Shown: one piece after another, positions 15,670 through 24,663 of the stretch | How the letters are laid out: the number at the start of each line of letters is the position of its first letter | How positions within the stretch are numbered: position 1 is the stretch's first letter | Assembly: GCA_905612335.1 (NCBI GenBank) | Contig: CAJQRT010000026.1 | Span: 18,503-82,502 of the forward strand | Length of the DNA stretch: 64,000 bases | Direction of reading: 5' to 3' | DNA from: an uncultured Candidatus Pelagibacter sp. | GTDB lineage: Bacteria; Pseudomonadota; Alphaproteobacteria; Pelagibacterales; Pelagibacteraceae | The notes under the pieces: model-generated | The model's input: the letters and a program-made list of their open reading frames with translations, nothing else | Told to the model about the DNA's origin: nothing | The model's database searches: none | Made by a program: the position numbers and the translations under genes

Positions 15670-15867
15670 ATGTCTTGGTCCAGAGGTCACTCATCACTTA
15701 CAGAAAATTCTACAACACCTGTTGTTGATCGCTGCATTAATTGTGGAGATCATGAGGAGGTTCAAGCTACAATTACAATGGAGTTTGGAGAGGGCAATTA
15801 CAACACAGGACCTATTTGTAGGAGGTGTTATTCAAGCTGCAAAGGCCCAAGGATCGCTGAATTCTAA
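15670..15867 (+). CDS. Small protein with paired CxxC motifs (zinc-ribbon-like)
   Basis: 65 residues from the ATG at 15670. RCINCGDHEE and ICRRCYSSCKG give two CxxC knuckles about 24 residues apart, the spacing of a treble-clef or ribbon zinc site, around a short beta-rich middle (QATITMEFGEGNY). The charge balance and Cys placement favour this frame over the longer overlapping frame at 15605-15871, which has no recognisable pattern. The function is unknown; such proteins often bind nucleic acid or act as adaptors. Confidence 0.5.
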   Translation: MSWSRGHSSLTENSTTPVVDRCINCGDHEEVQATITMEFGEGNYNTGPICRRCYSSCKGPRIAEF

Positions 15868-15920
15868 CTAGCGACTATCCTGCCTATAGCCACTCAATTT
15901 AAGATTTAGTATAATTTATT

Positions 15921-16097
15921 ATGGCTACATTAGATGGAATTATTGAACCAATATATTTTTTTATTACCTCAATATTATTTATATTATTAAGTGTAATCCA
16001 ATATAAAAAATTTGGGAAAACTAGGGAAACAAAATATCTTGCAGGTTTGTCAATTTTTTTCTTATGTAGTTACATTGCTATAATTTTAAAAAATTAG
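15921..16097 (+). CDS. Small membrane protein, 58 residues
   Basis: A 59-codon frame starting at an ATG at 15921 reads MATLDGIIEPIYFFITSILF, then a short basic loop (YKKFGKTRETK) and a second helix (AGLSIFFLCSYIAIIL). Two transmembrane segments with positively charged loop are typical of a real small membrane protein. It stands alone; no ribosome-binding site stands out and a leaderless mRNA is possible. Confidence 0.5.
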   Translation: MATLDGIIEPIYFFITSILFILLSVIQYKKFGKTRETKYLAGLSIFFLCSYIAIILKN

Positions 16098-16193
16098 ATT
16101 CGGCAAAAAAACGGAAATAAATAATTCACTTATAGATTTAATCTTATTTTTAAGAGCAGTTGATTTTATTCAAAAACATTTGTTTACGGTTTA

Positions 16194-16808
16194 CTATTTT
16201 TTTATAAAACTAATGATACTTTTTGTAAGTGCGTCACTTACAATTAAAGTTCCTTTTTCATTTGGGTGTATGCCATCATCCTGATTAAGCTCAGGTTTTA
16301 AAGCTACTCCTTCTAATAAAAAAGGTATCAAATTTAAATCATACTTTTTAGCAAGTTTTGGATAAATATTATCAAATTTTTTTTTATAACTAAATCCATG
16401 AGTTGTTGGTGCAATCATCCCTGCTAAAATTATTTCTATATTTTTTAGCTTTGCTACTTGAATAATTTTTTCTAAATTTTTTTTAGTCTCAATGGGGGTT
16501 ATTCCTCTCAACATATCATTAGCACCCAGTCCTAAGATCATCAGATCAATATCAGGTTGAGATAAAGACCACTCAGCTCGGTTTAATCCACCAGCAGATG
16601 TGCTTCCAGATACACTTCCATCAATAACCTCAACGTTATAACCACTGTCATTAAGATTATTTTGAAGAACAATGGCTAAATGTTTTTCCTGTGGAAGGCC
16701 ATAACCAGCCATTAAGCTATCACCGAATAAGATAATATTCTCTATAGCATTGACATTTAAAGTCACTAGACAGAAGGCAATAATTTTAATAATAAATCTT
16801 TGAATCAT
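16194..16808 (-). CDS. tesA: SGNH/GDSL arylesterase, TesA-like
   Basis: From the ATG at 16808 the protein has 204 residues, a short signal peptide (MIQRFIIKIIAFCLVTLNVNA) and all SGNH blocks: FGDSLMAGYG (Ser), DGSVSGSTSAGG (Gly), LGLGANDMLRG (Asn) and DGIHPNEKG (Asp-His). This is the TesA group of periplasmic lysophospholipase/thioesterases. It is divergent from ybbA, the same neighbourhood as in Escherichia coli. The two start codons overlap in the tetranucleotide CATG, so neither mRNA can carry a 5' leader unless it starts inside the other gene. The longer upstream frame lies antisense to ybbA and is rejected. Confidence 0.92.
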   Translation of the reverse strand: MIQRFIIKIIAFCLVTLNVNAIENIILFGDSLMAGYGLPQEKHLAIVLQNNLNDSGYNVEVIDGSVSGSTSAGGLNRAEWSLSQPDIDLMILGLGANDMLRGITPIETKKNLEKIIQVAKLKNIEIILAGMIAPTTHGFSYKKKFDNIYPKLAKKYDLNLIPFLLEGVALKPELNQDDGIHPNEKGTLIVSDALTKSIISFIKK

Positions 16809-17472
16809 GGATAGTCTTCTTAAGCTAAAAAACGTTAATCTTAAATACCAAACTGGTAATGATACTATAAAGGTTTTAAAGAATATTAATTTAGAGACTA
16901 AAAAAAATGAGTCTATTTCAATAGTTGGTGAAAGTGGATCTGGTAAAACAAGCTTAATCATGCTTGCTGGAGGGCTGGAGAAAGTAACCTCTGGTAAGAT
17001 ATTTTTTGAAGATCAAGAAATATCTAAAATGAGTGAAGATGAAGTTTCTAAAATTAGAAGGAAAAATATTGGTATTGTTTTTCAATCTTTCTATCTTATT
17101 CCAAATTACACAGCTGTTGAGAATGTTGCTCTAACTTTAGAGTTAAATAATTTAAAAAACCCTAACGAACGAGCTAAAGAGTTGTTGGATCGATTTGGGT
17201 TAAAAAATAGGTTTAATAATTTACCAAGTCAACTTTCAGGTGGTGAACAGCAGCGTGTAGCAATTGCAAGGGCTATAGCCATGAAGCCTAAGCTAATATT
17301 GGCAGATGAGCCTACTGGAAATTTAGATAGTGAAAATTCACAAATGATTGCAGACATTTTGTTTAAATATATTAAGGAAGAAAAATCATCTTTAATTATG
17401 GTCACCCACGATCCAAAACTTGCAAATAAAGCAAAAAGAAAAATCAAAATTAAAGATGGAAAAATTGTCTAA
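16807..17472 (+). CDS. ybbA: ABC transporter ATP-binding protein, YbbA/LolD-like
   Basis: 221 residues of the MacB/LolD/YbbA class. Walker A is GESGSGKTS, the Q-loop sits in GIVFQSFYLIP, the signature is LSGGEQQR, Walker B is LILADEPTGNLD and the H-loop is MVTHD. It pairs with the large permease encoded immediately downstream, whose start overlaps its last 17 bases. YbbA-YbbP systems act in the inner membrane on lipoprotein- or lysophospholipid-related substrates, though their job is unsettled. The divergent tesA neighbour fits the conserved ybbA-tesA arrangement. Confidence 0.92.
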   Translation: MDSLLKLKNVNLKYQTGNDTIKVLKNINLETKKNESISIVGESGSGKTSLIMLAGGLEKVTSGKIFFEDQEISKMSEDEVSKIRRKNIGIVFQSFYLIPNYTAVENVALTLELNNLKNPNERAKELLDRFGLKNRFNNLPSQLSGGEQQRVAIARAIAMKPKLILADEPTGNLDSENSQMIADILFKYIKEEKSSLIMVTHDPKLANKAKRKIKIKDGKIV

Positions 17473-19993
17473 GCTTTCAGAATACAAGTTAACTTTGATA
17501 TATGCCTTAAGAGACTTGAGTAGAAATTATAAAAAAATTTCTAGTATTATTTTAACACTTTTTATAAGTTTATTTATCTTAAGTTCAATTTTCACAATTG
17601 AGGATAGTTTGAACAAAGAACTAAATAATAACTCGAGAGCACTTTTGGGTGGTGATATAGAAATTGATTACAATCGTAATGTTGTGAATTTAGATTTAAT
17701 TAACCAAGTTAAAGAATTTGCTACTGTTTCTCAAATGGTGGAGTTTAGCACCATGATCTCAACTACTGATAAGACTAAAAATAAATCAATATTTTCTAGA
17801 ATTAAAACAGTAGATGAAAATTATCCATTATTTGGCAAAGTGGGTTATGAACCAAGTGGTGCATTTGAAAAGTTACAAACTACAGAAAATACAATACTTG
17901 TTAATGAAAATATTTTTAAAAACCTTAATTTAAAAATAAATGATAAAATTAAAGTTCAAGATAAACTCTTTACTGTAATTGGTATTGTAAAATCTGTACC
18001 TGATATCGGGGGTGCTTTTGTATTTGGTGATTTTGCTTTAGCTGGAAAACAAACATTAGAACTACTAAAACTTAACAACCTAGGCAGCTTTTTAAATTAT
18101 GAATATAAGGTAAGATTTAATGAGGGAGATAATCCAAAGGCTTTATCTAAAAAAATTGAGCAATTATTCAAAGATGAAAAAAAAGTAAGACTTAGATATC
18201 ACGAAAAATCTGACGGTCCTTTAAAGAGAATAATTGATAATTTCTCTCAGTTTTTGTCGCTTGTATCAATTAGTGCAATGTTAATTGCTGGAATTGGAAT
18301 TGCTAACACCCTACTTTCATTCATTAATCAAAACAATATGTCTATAGCAGTTAAGAAGTCTTTAGGCTTTTTTTCAAAGGACATTAAAATAGTCTACTAT
18401 CTACAATTACTCATTCTATTATTCATAATATCTACTGCTGCCTATTCTTTTAGTTTCTTTTTAGTCCCAATTGTTGATGTTTATTTGTCAGCTGGTCTTG
18501 GGTTAAATATTCAAGGTAGTTTTTCTATTCTTAATTATTTCAAAGTTTTTTCAGTAGGTTTATTAGTGTTAATCATATTTTCTATACCAACTATTAATGC
18601 AATTGATCAAGTTAAAGCTTCAAACTTATTTAGAAATGTATTTCAAAACCTTCAATTTTATTATTCAAAGAAATCAATTGTTTTAAGTCTATTTTTATTA
18701 TCAGTTTTAATTTCTTTATTTACTATTGGTTCAGCTCGACCCATTTATAGCTTGGGTTATTTTGGAGCATTCTTTATTTGTCTATTAGTTTTTTATTTAT
18801 TATCAAACTTGATTATTAAATTATTTAAAGGTCTTAAAGAGCACCCAAATATTTCAATTAAAGTATCTGTTAAAAATATTACTCAAACTAAAAGTATTAC
18901 TCCTATAACTATTATGTCCTTGGGTTTAGGGGTCACCCTATTATTAACTTTAGCTTTTGTTGGCTCAAACTTTAAAAGAGAAATTGCAAAATCAATACCA
19001 GAACTTGCTCCTGATTATTTTTTTATTGGCATTCAAAGTGATGAAAGGCAAATATTTGAAGATTTAATATTTGATATGGATAAAGAAGCTAACCTTGAAA
19101 TTGTGCCGATGGTCTCAACAGGTATTGTAAAAATTAATGGAATAGATCCGAAAACTTATACCGCTTCAAGTAATGATAGCAACTGGGCGATTAGAAATGA
19201 CAGAAGGTCTTCTTGGACTGATAAAGTTTTAAAAGATAATCCGATTGTAGAAGGTAAGTGGTGGGATTTAAGCAGGCCTGATAAACTTCAAATTTCGCTT
19301 GATAGTAAAGTTGCTAAAGATCTTAATATTAAAATTGGTGATATTTTTACTTTAAATATCTATGGTCGTGAAATTGAAGGTGAGATTGTAAACTTTAGAT
19401 TGGTAGACTACAGGGATTTTACCATTAATTTTGCAATGTTATTAAATCCTCAATTTGCAAAAAATATACCCCATGAATATTTGGCCACTGCAAAATTTAA
19501 AAGTTTAGAAAATTTTAATGAAATTACTTTGTTGGATAAAATGCCCAGTCTTTCTATTATAAAAATTACTGATTACTTGGAAAAAGTAACCGATCTATTA
19601 AATAAAGTGTTTATTGCTGTAACTGTTATATCGGCTATAACTATAGTCATTGGTTTAATTGTCATATCAAGCGCAATTATAGTTCAGGGAAAAATTAAAG
19701 AATTTCAAAACTTAATATTTAAAATTCTAGGCTTTTCTAAGGTTGAGGTTGTGCTCTCTTCAATCATTGAGTTTTTTATTATATTCACATCCATAATTCT
19801 AATAGCTCTATTTTTTGCAGTTATAGGTTCGCAATTTATCATCGAAAATATTTTCCAAATTACTTGGATGTTTGATTTGGTGATATTTTTAAAGGTAACT
19901 ATTGGTATTGGACTTGCTACTTTAGTCTTAATTATGATTACTAATTTTAAGTATTTAAGCCCTAAAGTTTACCCACTTATAAGAAATCAATAG
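17456..19993 (+). CDS. ybbP: ABC transporter permease, YbbP/FtsX-like
   Basis: About 845 residues from the ATG at 17456, which overlaps ybbA by 17 bases. It has two FtsX/MacB-type halves: an N-terminal helix (SSIILTLFISLFILSSIF), a large periplasmic domain, a three-helix bundle (residues about 270-390), more helices, a second periplasmic domain, and a C-terminal three-helix bundle ending near KYLSPKVYPLIRNQ. This long double-domain design is that of YbbP. It presumably forms a complex with YbbA. Its last bases overlap the remnant of an oxidoreductase gene on the other strand. Confidence 0.88.
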   Translation: MEKLSKLSEYKLTLIYALRDLSRNYKKISSIILTLFISLFILSSIFTIEDSLNKELNNNSRALLGGDIEIDYNRNVVNLDLINQVKEFATVSQMVEFSTMISTTDKTKNKSIFSRIKTVDENYPLFGKVGYEPSGAFEKLQTTENTILVNENIFKNLNLKINDKIKVQDKLFTVIGIVKSVPDIGGAFVFGDFALAGKQTLELLKLNNLGSFLNYEYKVRFNEGDNPKALSKKIEQLFKDEKKVRLRYHEKSDGPLKRIIDNFSQFLSLVSISAMLIAGIGIANTLLSFINQNNMSIAVKKSLGFFSKDIKIVYYLQLLILLFIISTAAYSFSFFLVPIVDVYLSAGLGLNIQGSFSILNYFKVFSVGLLVLIIFSIPTINAIDQVKASNLFRNVFQNLQFYYSKKSIVLSLFLLSVLISLFTIGSARPIYSLGYFGAFFICLLVFYLLSNLIIKLFKGLKEHPNISIKVSVKNITQTKSITPITIMSLGLGVTLLLTLAFVGSNFKREIAKSIPELAPDYFFIGIQSDERQIFEDLIFDMDKEANLEIVPMVSTGIVKINGIDPKTYTASSNDSNWAIRNDRRSSWTDKVLKDNPIVEGKWWDLSRPDKLQISLDSKVAKDLNIKIGDIFTLNIYGREIEGEIVNFRLVDYRDFTINFAMLLNPQFAKNIPHEYLATAKFKSLENFNEITLLDKMPSLSIIKITDYLEKVTDLLNKVFIAVTVISAITIVIGLIVISSAIIVQGKIKEFQNLIFKILGFSKVEVVLSSIIEFFIIFTSIILIALFFAVIGSQFIIENIFQITWMFDLVIFLKVTIGIGLATLVLIMITNFKYLSPKVYPLIRNQ

Positions 19994-20162
19994 TTTTTTG
20001 ATTTGGATGAAGTTCTGATAATTTTCTAGCAGCAGATACACCTGCGTAACCAGCACCTACTATTAGCCAGTCACAGAATTCATCTTTATCTAAAGTTTTT
20101 ATATTAGATCAAGCATCAGGGTCATTAATCCAACCACAACTATTATCATTAACTACATTCAT
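19977..20162 (-). pseudogene. 5' fragment of an FAD-dependent (DAO-type) oxidoreductase gene
   Basis: On the minus strand an ATG at 20162 opens MNVVNDNSCGWINDPDA, is interrupted by TGA at 20109-20111, and continues in the same frame as SNIKTLDKDEFCDWLIVGAG followed by YAGVSAARKLSELHP, then stops at 19977 inside the ybbP end. The GxGxxG FAD-binding motif (GAGYAG) and leading segment match the N terminus of D-amino-acid-oxidase-like flavoproteins. The rest of a roughly 400-residue enzyme is missing, so this is a remnant left after a deletion whose other end coincides with ybbP. It lies next to xsc. Confidence 0.7.
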
Positions 20163-20201
20163 GTAGTTAGATTATGACAGATAAAATATTTTAAAAATAT
20201 C

Positions 20202-21986
20202 TTAAGATACCAAAGAAGGTTGCTTAATCATGTCTTCTTTATTGATCCCAGCAACTTTAACAGGAGCTTTCATTGCATCTCTTCTGAAAGGCTCACCGAG
20301 TTCTTGGTTTAGAATTACTTCAATAAATGTTGTAATTCCTTTCTTTTGATCTTCACATGATTGTTTAATAGCAGCTGTAGTCTCTTCCATTGTACGAACA
20401 GTAACTCCTTTTAATCCACAAGCATCAGCAACTTTTGCATAACTTAAATTAGGATCAAGCTCTGTTCCAATAAAATTATCATCATACCATAAAGTAGTAT
20501 TTCTTTTTTCTGCTCCCCACTGATAATTTCTGAAAATTACCATTGAAATTGCTGGCCATTCAGGTCTCGCTACAGAACTCATTTCGTTCATACTTATTCC
20601 AAATGCACCATCACCTGCAAAACCTATTACTGGTGTATCAGGACATCCAATTTTTGCCCCAAGAATTGATGGAAAACCATAACCACATGGACCAAATAGT
20701 CCTGGTGCTAAATATTTTCTACCTTTTTCAAATGTAGGATAAGCATTTCCAATTGCACAGTTGTTACCAATATCACTTGATATAATTACATCATCAGGCA
20801 TTCCTGCTTGAATACCTCTCCAAGCTTCTCTAGGAGACATTCTGTCTGCATCTCTTTTTCTAGCTTCAGCATTCCAAACTGTACCTTCATCATCATCTTC
20901 GTGATCTAAACTTGATAATTCTTGTAACCATGCTGATTTAGTTTGATGAATAGTATTTTTTCTCTCTTCTCTATTCGTATCTCCTGCTGTTGGAGAGAGT
21001 TGAGCTAAAATTTGCTGAGCTACTAATTTTGCATCCCCACAAATACCAACTGATACTTTTTTGGTTAAACCAATTCTATCTGAATTCATATCAACTTGAA
21101 TAATGCTTGCATCTTTTGGCCAATAGTCCATTCCATAACCTGGTAAAGTTGAGAAAGGATTTAGTCTTGTACCAAGTGCAAGAACAACATCTGCTTTACT
21201 AATTAATTCCATTCCAGCTTTTGATCCATTATATCCTAATGGTCCTGCAGCTAGCGGGTGACTTCCTGGAAAACTATCATTATGTTGATACCCAGAACAA
21301 ACTGGCGCATCTAGTTTTTCAGCTAATTTTTTACAATCTTCAATCGCTCCACCAATTACAACACCAGCACCAGATAATATCACTGGAAATTTAGCATTTG
21401 ATAATAAGTCTGCTGCTTTTTTAATTGCTTCAACACCACCTGCTTGTTTTTCTAATCTTACAATTGGAGGAAGATCAATATCAATAACTTGTGTCCAATA
21501 ATCTCTTGGAACATTTATTTGTGCAGGAGCCGATCCTCTGATTGCTTTTTCAATTACTCTGTTCAATACTTCTGCCATTCTTGAAGGATCTCTAACTTCT
21601 TCTTGATAACAAACCATATCTTTAAATAAATTCATTTGCTCTACTTCTTGAAAGCCACCCTGACCCATAGTTTTATTTGCAGCTTGTGGTGATACTAAAA
21701 GTAACGGTGTATGATTCCAGTATGCAGTTTTAATTGGTGTAACAAGACCGGTAATTCCAGGACCATTCTGCGCAATAACCATTGACATTTTACCAGTAGA
21801 TCTTGTGTAACCATCCGCAATTAATCCACCATTAGTTTCGTGTGCTACATCCCAAAAAGTTATTCCTGCATCAGGAAAAATGTCTGAGATGGGCATAAAG
21901 GCTGAACCAATTATTCCGAATGCGTGTTCAATTCCATGCATTTGTAAAACTTTTACAAAAGCTTCTTCAGTTGTCATTTTAGTCAT
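20202..21986 (-). CDS. xsc: Sulfoacetaldehyde acetyltransferase (Xsc)
   Basis: A 594-residue thiamine-diphosphate enzyme that converts sulfoacetaldehyde and phosphate to acetyl phosphate and sulfite, the key C-S cleavage of taurine catabolism. The full pyruvate-oxidase-like fold is present: N-terminal TPP domain with the activating Glu in DVAHETNGG, central domain (VILSGAGVVIGG), and C-terminal TPP-binding motif from GDGAFGISMNE to RNYQWGAEKRN. Xsc-typical features include FWDVAHE, SPQAANKTMGQGGFQEVEQM and the WGAEKRNT stretch. It is divergent from suyAB, with which it shares the sulfite-producing role. The start at 21986 is preceded by a weak GAAAGG. Confidence 0.95.
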   Translation of the reverse strand: MTKMTTEEAFVKVLQMHGIEHAFGIIGSAFMPISDIFPDAGITFWDVAHETNGGLIADGYTRSTGKMSMVIAQNGPGITGLVTPIKTAYWNHTPLLLVSPQAANKTMGQGGFQEVEQMNLFKDMVCYQEEVRDPSRMAEVLNRVIEKAIRGSAPAQINVPRDYWTQVIDIDLPPIVRLEKQAGGVEAIKKAADLLSNAKFPVILSGAGVVIGGAIEDCKKLAEKLDAPVCSGYQHNDSFPGSHPLAAGPLGYNGSKAGMELISKADVVLALGTRLNPFSTLPGYGMDYWPKDASIIQVDMNSDRIGLTKKVSVGICGDAKLVAQQILAQLSPTAGDTNREERKNTIHQTKSAWLQELSSLDHEDDDEGTVWNAEARKRDADRMSPREAWRGIQAGMPDDVIISSDIGNNCAIGNAYPTFEKGRKYLAPGLFGPCGYGFPSILGAKIGCPDTPVIGFAGDGAFGISMNEMSSVARPEWPAISMVIFRNYQWGAEKRNTTLWYDDNFIGTELDPNLSYAKVADACGLKGVTVRTMEETTAAIKQSCEDQKKGITTFIEVILNQELGEPFRRDAMKAPVKVAGINKEDMIKQPSLVS

Positions 21987-22099
21987 AATAATTGGGCCTT
22001 TCTGTCAGTGTTGTTTATAAATTTTATTAATTAAATTGTTAATTTAAAGGATTAATATATAAGAATTAGAAAATTTCAAACAAACAAATCGACACAATT
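21987..22099. promoter_or_regulatory. Divergent promoter region between xsc and suyA
   Basis: 113 bases separate the two start codons and must hold both promoters. The sequence is AT-rich around 22020-22080 with several TATA-like candidates; no palindromic operator or riboswitch fold was recognised. No regulator gene is adjacent. Confidence 0.5.
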
Positions 22100-22384
22100 A
22101 TGGCTACAGAAATCATTATACATGACGAAAAAGACAACGTAGGAGTGGTTGTTATTGATAAAATTACTCCAAAACAAGATTGTGCTTGTTGGATTATGGA
22201 AAATGATAAAACAATCCAGATTCAGTCAGTAGATGAAATTCAATTAGGACATAAAATTGCAATGATTGACCTTAATGAGGGAGACACTATTTTAAAATAT
22301 GGTCATGACATTGGAAAAGTAGTTAAATCAATCAAAAAAGGCGAACATGTTCATGTTCATAATGTAAAAACTAAGAAGTGGTAA
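22100..22384 (+). CDS. suyA: (2R)-sulfolactate sulfo-lyase small subunit (SuyA)
   Basis: 94 residues with the SAF-like fold of the UxaA N-terminal domain. The pattern [21 protein letters not shown] followed by HVHVHNV is the conserved end of this domain. In the altronate dehydratase family this domain is a separate subunit in SuyA. Together with the downstream large subunit it cleaves (R)-sulfolactate to pyruvate and sulfite. The context beside xsc, tauE and apr genes is what makes sulfolactate more likely than altronate. Confidence 0.85.
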   Translation: MATEIIIHDEKDNVGVVVIDKITPKQDCACWIMENDKTIQIQSVDEIQLGHKIAMIDLNEGDTILKYGHDIGKVVKSIKKGEHVHVHNVKTKKW

Positions 22385-22389
22385 AAAAT

Positions 22390-23556
22390 ATGGAAATTCC
22401 AAAAAATTTTTTAGGTTATAAAAGAGAAAATGGCAGAGTTGGTACTAGAAACCATGTAATTATCTTACCTGTAGATGATATTTCAAATGCATGTGCTGAA
22501 GCTGTAGCAAACAATATTAAAGGTACAATGGCTCTTCCTCATTCATATGGAAGACTGCAATTTGGTGCTGACTTAGATTTGCATTTTAGAACAATGATTG
22601 GGACTGGGAAAAACCCTAATGTTGCTGCTGTAATTGTTATTGGAATTGAACCCAAGTGGACAAAAAGAATTGTTGATGAGATAGCTAAAACTGGAAAACC
22701 AGTTGAAGGTTTTCACATTGAAAGAACTGGTGACATTGGAACTATAATGAAGGCTTCTAAAAAAGCTCAAGAATTTGCAATGTGGGCTTCTGAAAAACAA
22801 AGAGAAGAGTGTCCTTTAAGCGATTTATGGATTTCAGTTAAATGTGGTGAATCTGATACAACATCAGGTCTTGCTGCTAACCCTACAGTTGGAAACTTAA
22901 TGGATAAATTAGAGCCATTAGGAGTTCATTTATGTTTTGGTGAAACGTCTGAGTTAACTGGTGCTGAAAAAGTTTGTGCCACAAGAGGCGCAACACCTGA
23001 AGCTTCAGAAAAATTCATGAAAACTTGGAGTGATTATAACGATTTTATTTTAAAAGAAGCAACTGATGATCTTTCTGATAGTCAACCAACTGCAGGAAAT
23101 ATTGCAGGTGGACTAACAACTATTGAGGAAAAAGCATTTGGAAACTTTCAAAAGATTGGAAATTGTAAATTTATTGATGTTTTAGAACCAGCTGAAGAAC
23201 CTACTAAAGGAAAAGGTTTATACTTTATGGATACTTCATCTGCAGCAGCTGAGTGTATTACACTTCAAGCAGCAGCTGGATTTAATATTCACTTATTTCC
23301 AACAGGCCAAGGTAATATTGTAGGTAACCCTATTGAACCTGTTGTAAAATTAACTGCTAACCCACTAACTGTAAAAGGTATGGGTGAACATATTGATTGC
23401 GATGTATCAAAAATACTATCACGTGAGATGACTATGTCTGAAGCAGGTGATGAGTTAATTAAATCTATGATTAGGGTAGCAAATGGTAGATTAACATGTG
23501 CAGAAAGTTTAGGACATAAAGAGTTTGTTATGACTAAGCTCTATAGAAGCGCTTAG
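22390..23556 (+). CDS. suyB: (2R)-sulfolactate sulfo-lyase large subunit (SuyB)
   Basis: About 388 residues of the UxaA C-terminal-domain family. Landmarks are [21 protein letters not shown] at the start, a [10 protein letters not shown] block near residue 150 that contributes an iron or Fe-S ligand, and [20 protein letters not shown] toward the end. Start at the ATG at 22390, six bases past the suyA stop; a GTG at 22378 overlapping suyA is an alternative. Forms the catalytic partner of SuyA. The choice of sulfolactate over altronate or galactarate rests on the neighbours. Confidence 0.85.
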   Translation: MEIPKNFLGYKRENGRVGTRNHVIILPVDDISNACAEAVANNIKGTMALPHSYGRLQFGADLDLHFRTMIGTGKNPNVAAVIVIGIEPKWTKRIVDEIAKTGKPVEGFHIERTGDIGTIMKASKKAQEFAMWASEKQREECPLSDLWISVKCGESDTTSGLAANPTVGNLMDKLEPLGVHLCFGETSELTGAEKVCATRGATPEASEKFMKTWSDYNDFILKEATDDLSDSQPTAGNIAGGLTTIEEKAFGNFQKIGNCKFIDVLEPAEEPTKGKGLYFMDTSSAAAECITLQAAAGFNIHLFPTGQGNIVGNPIEPVVKLTANPLTVKGMGEHIDCDVSKILSREMTMSEAGDELIKSMIRVANGRLTCAESLGHKEFVMTKLYRSA

Positions 23557-23582
23557 TTTTTAAAGTTCCTTACTCTGTAAAT

Positions 23583-24662
23583 ATGGCTTATCAAAAAATT
23601 ATTAACATACTTCCTGGTGTAGTACTTGCTTTAGTCTTCTGTTTATTTTCACAAGGGATAAACAATGTCATTGGTATAGAGATGTTTGGAACCACTAAAA
23701 GTCCTATTTCAACTGTGATGATTGCAATATTACTTGGAATTATTATGGGAAATGCATTTACACCAAGACCAGGCATGATGATTGGTTTGGATTTTACTCA
23801 AAAATATATTCTTAAATTAGGAATAATTTTTTTAGGAATAAGATTAAGCTTTGAGGAGTTTCTTAAATTTGGAACAGTTGCTATTCCCTTAATCATTGTA
23901 TGTATATTAAGTGTTCTTATTCTTATTAAATTATTAATTAAAAAAGTTCCAATCTCATCTAAAATGTCTTACTTGATAGCAATTGGTACAAGTGTTTGTG
24001 GTGCAACAGCAATAGTGGCAGTAGCCCCCGTTATAGAAGCAAAAAAAACTGAGGTTGCTTATGCAATAGCAAATATTACGTTGTTCGGTGTTATAGCTAT
24101 GCTTGTTTATCCTTATTTTGCAGAATGGTATTTTTATGGAGAGCCTATAATGGCAGGCTTGTTTTTAGGAACAGCTATTCATGAAACTTCACAAGTGGCA
24201 GCAGCTGGGTTAATTTATGACCAACAATTTAATAGCCCTGAAACTCTGAATGTAGCTACAGTTACAAAACTTATAAGAAATACATTTTTAGTAATCATGG
24301 TCCCACTATTTGGTTTTTTATATAATAGGGGTAAAGTTAAAGATAAAAACTATTCAATATTCAGTATTTTCCCATATTTTGTACTTGGTTTCATTGGGAT
24401 GATTGTTGTGAGGAATATTGGAGATCAAATATTTACTTTAGAAAATGGTAATTATGAACTTTGGAAAACTTTAATTAACTATATTAAAAGCTTGGCTACT
24501 GTCTTTCTTACCATGGCTATGGCTGCAGTCGGTATATCTATTAACTTGAATGAATTAAAATCTATGGGATACAAACCATTTGTTGTCGGATTAATTGCTG
24601 CTGTGACAGTGGGGATAGTTAGCATTGTAAGTCTTGAGACTTTTCTTAAAGTTTTTTTATAA
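23583..24662 (+). CDS. YeiH family putative sulfate/anion exporter
   Basis: A 359-residue membrane protein with ten or so helices of the YeiH/Cons_hypoth698 family. Diagnostic segments include the GIIFLGIRLSFEEF stretch, the conserved TSVCGATAIVAVAPVI loop and GTAIHETSQVAAAG. Family members occur with taurine, cysteate and sulfolactate genes and have been proposed as sulfate or sulfite exporters; transport has not been firmly shown. It lies 26 bases after suyB and converges with tauE on the other strand with one base between the stops. Confidence 0.88.
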   Translation: MAYQKIINILPGVVLALVFCLFSQGINNVIGIEMFGTTKSPISTVMIAILLGIIMGNAFTPRPGMMIGLDFTQKYILKLGIIFLGIRLSFEEFLKFGTVAIPLIIVCILSVLILIKLLIKKVPISSKMSYLIAIGTSVCGATAIVAVAPVIEAKKTEVAYAIANITLFGVIAMLVYPYFAEWYFYGEPIMAGLFLGTAIHETSQVAAAGLIYDQQFNSPETLNVATVTKLIRNTFLVIMVPLFGFLYNRGKVKDKNYSIFSIFPYFVLGFIGMIVVRNIGDQIFTLENGNYELWKTLINYIKSLATVFLTMAMAAVGISINLNELKSMGYKPFVVGLIAAVTVGIVSIVSLETFLKVFL

Positions 24663-24663
24663 A

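Noticed and set aside
15605..15871. An 88-codon frame overlapping the CxxC mini-protein
   Set aside because: It overlaps the better frame at 15670-15867, lacks recognisable pattern, and reads as an out-of-frame product.
16809..16961. N-terminal extension of tesA
   Set aside because: It runs antisense to ybbA's Walker A region and would put 51 unrelated residues before a good signal peptide.
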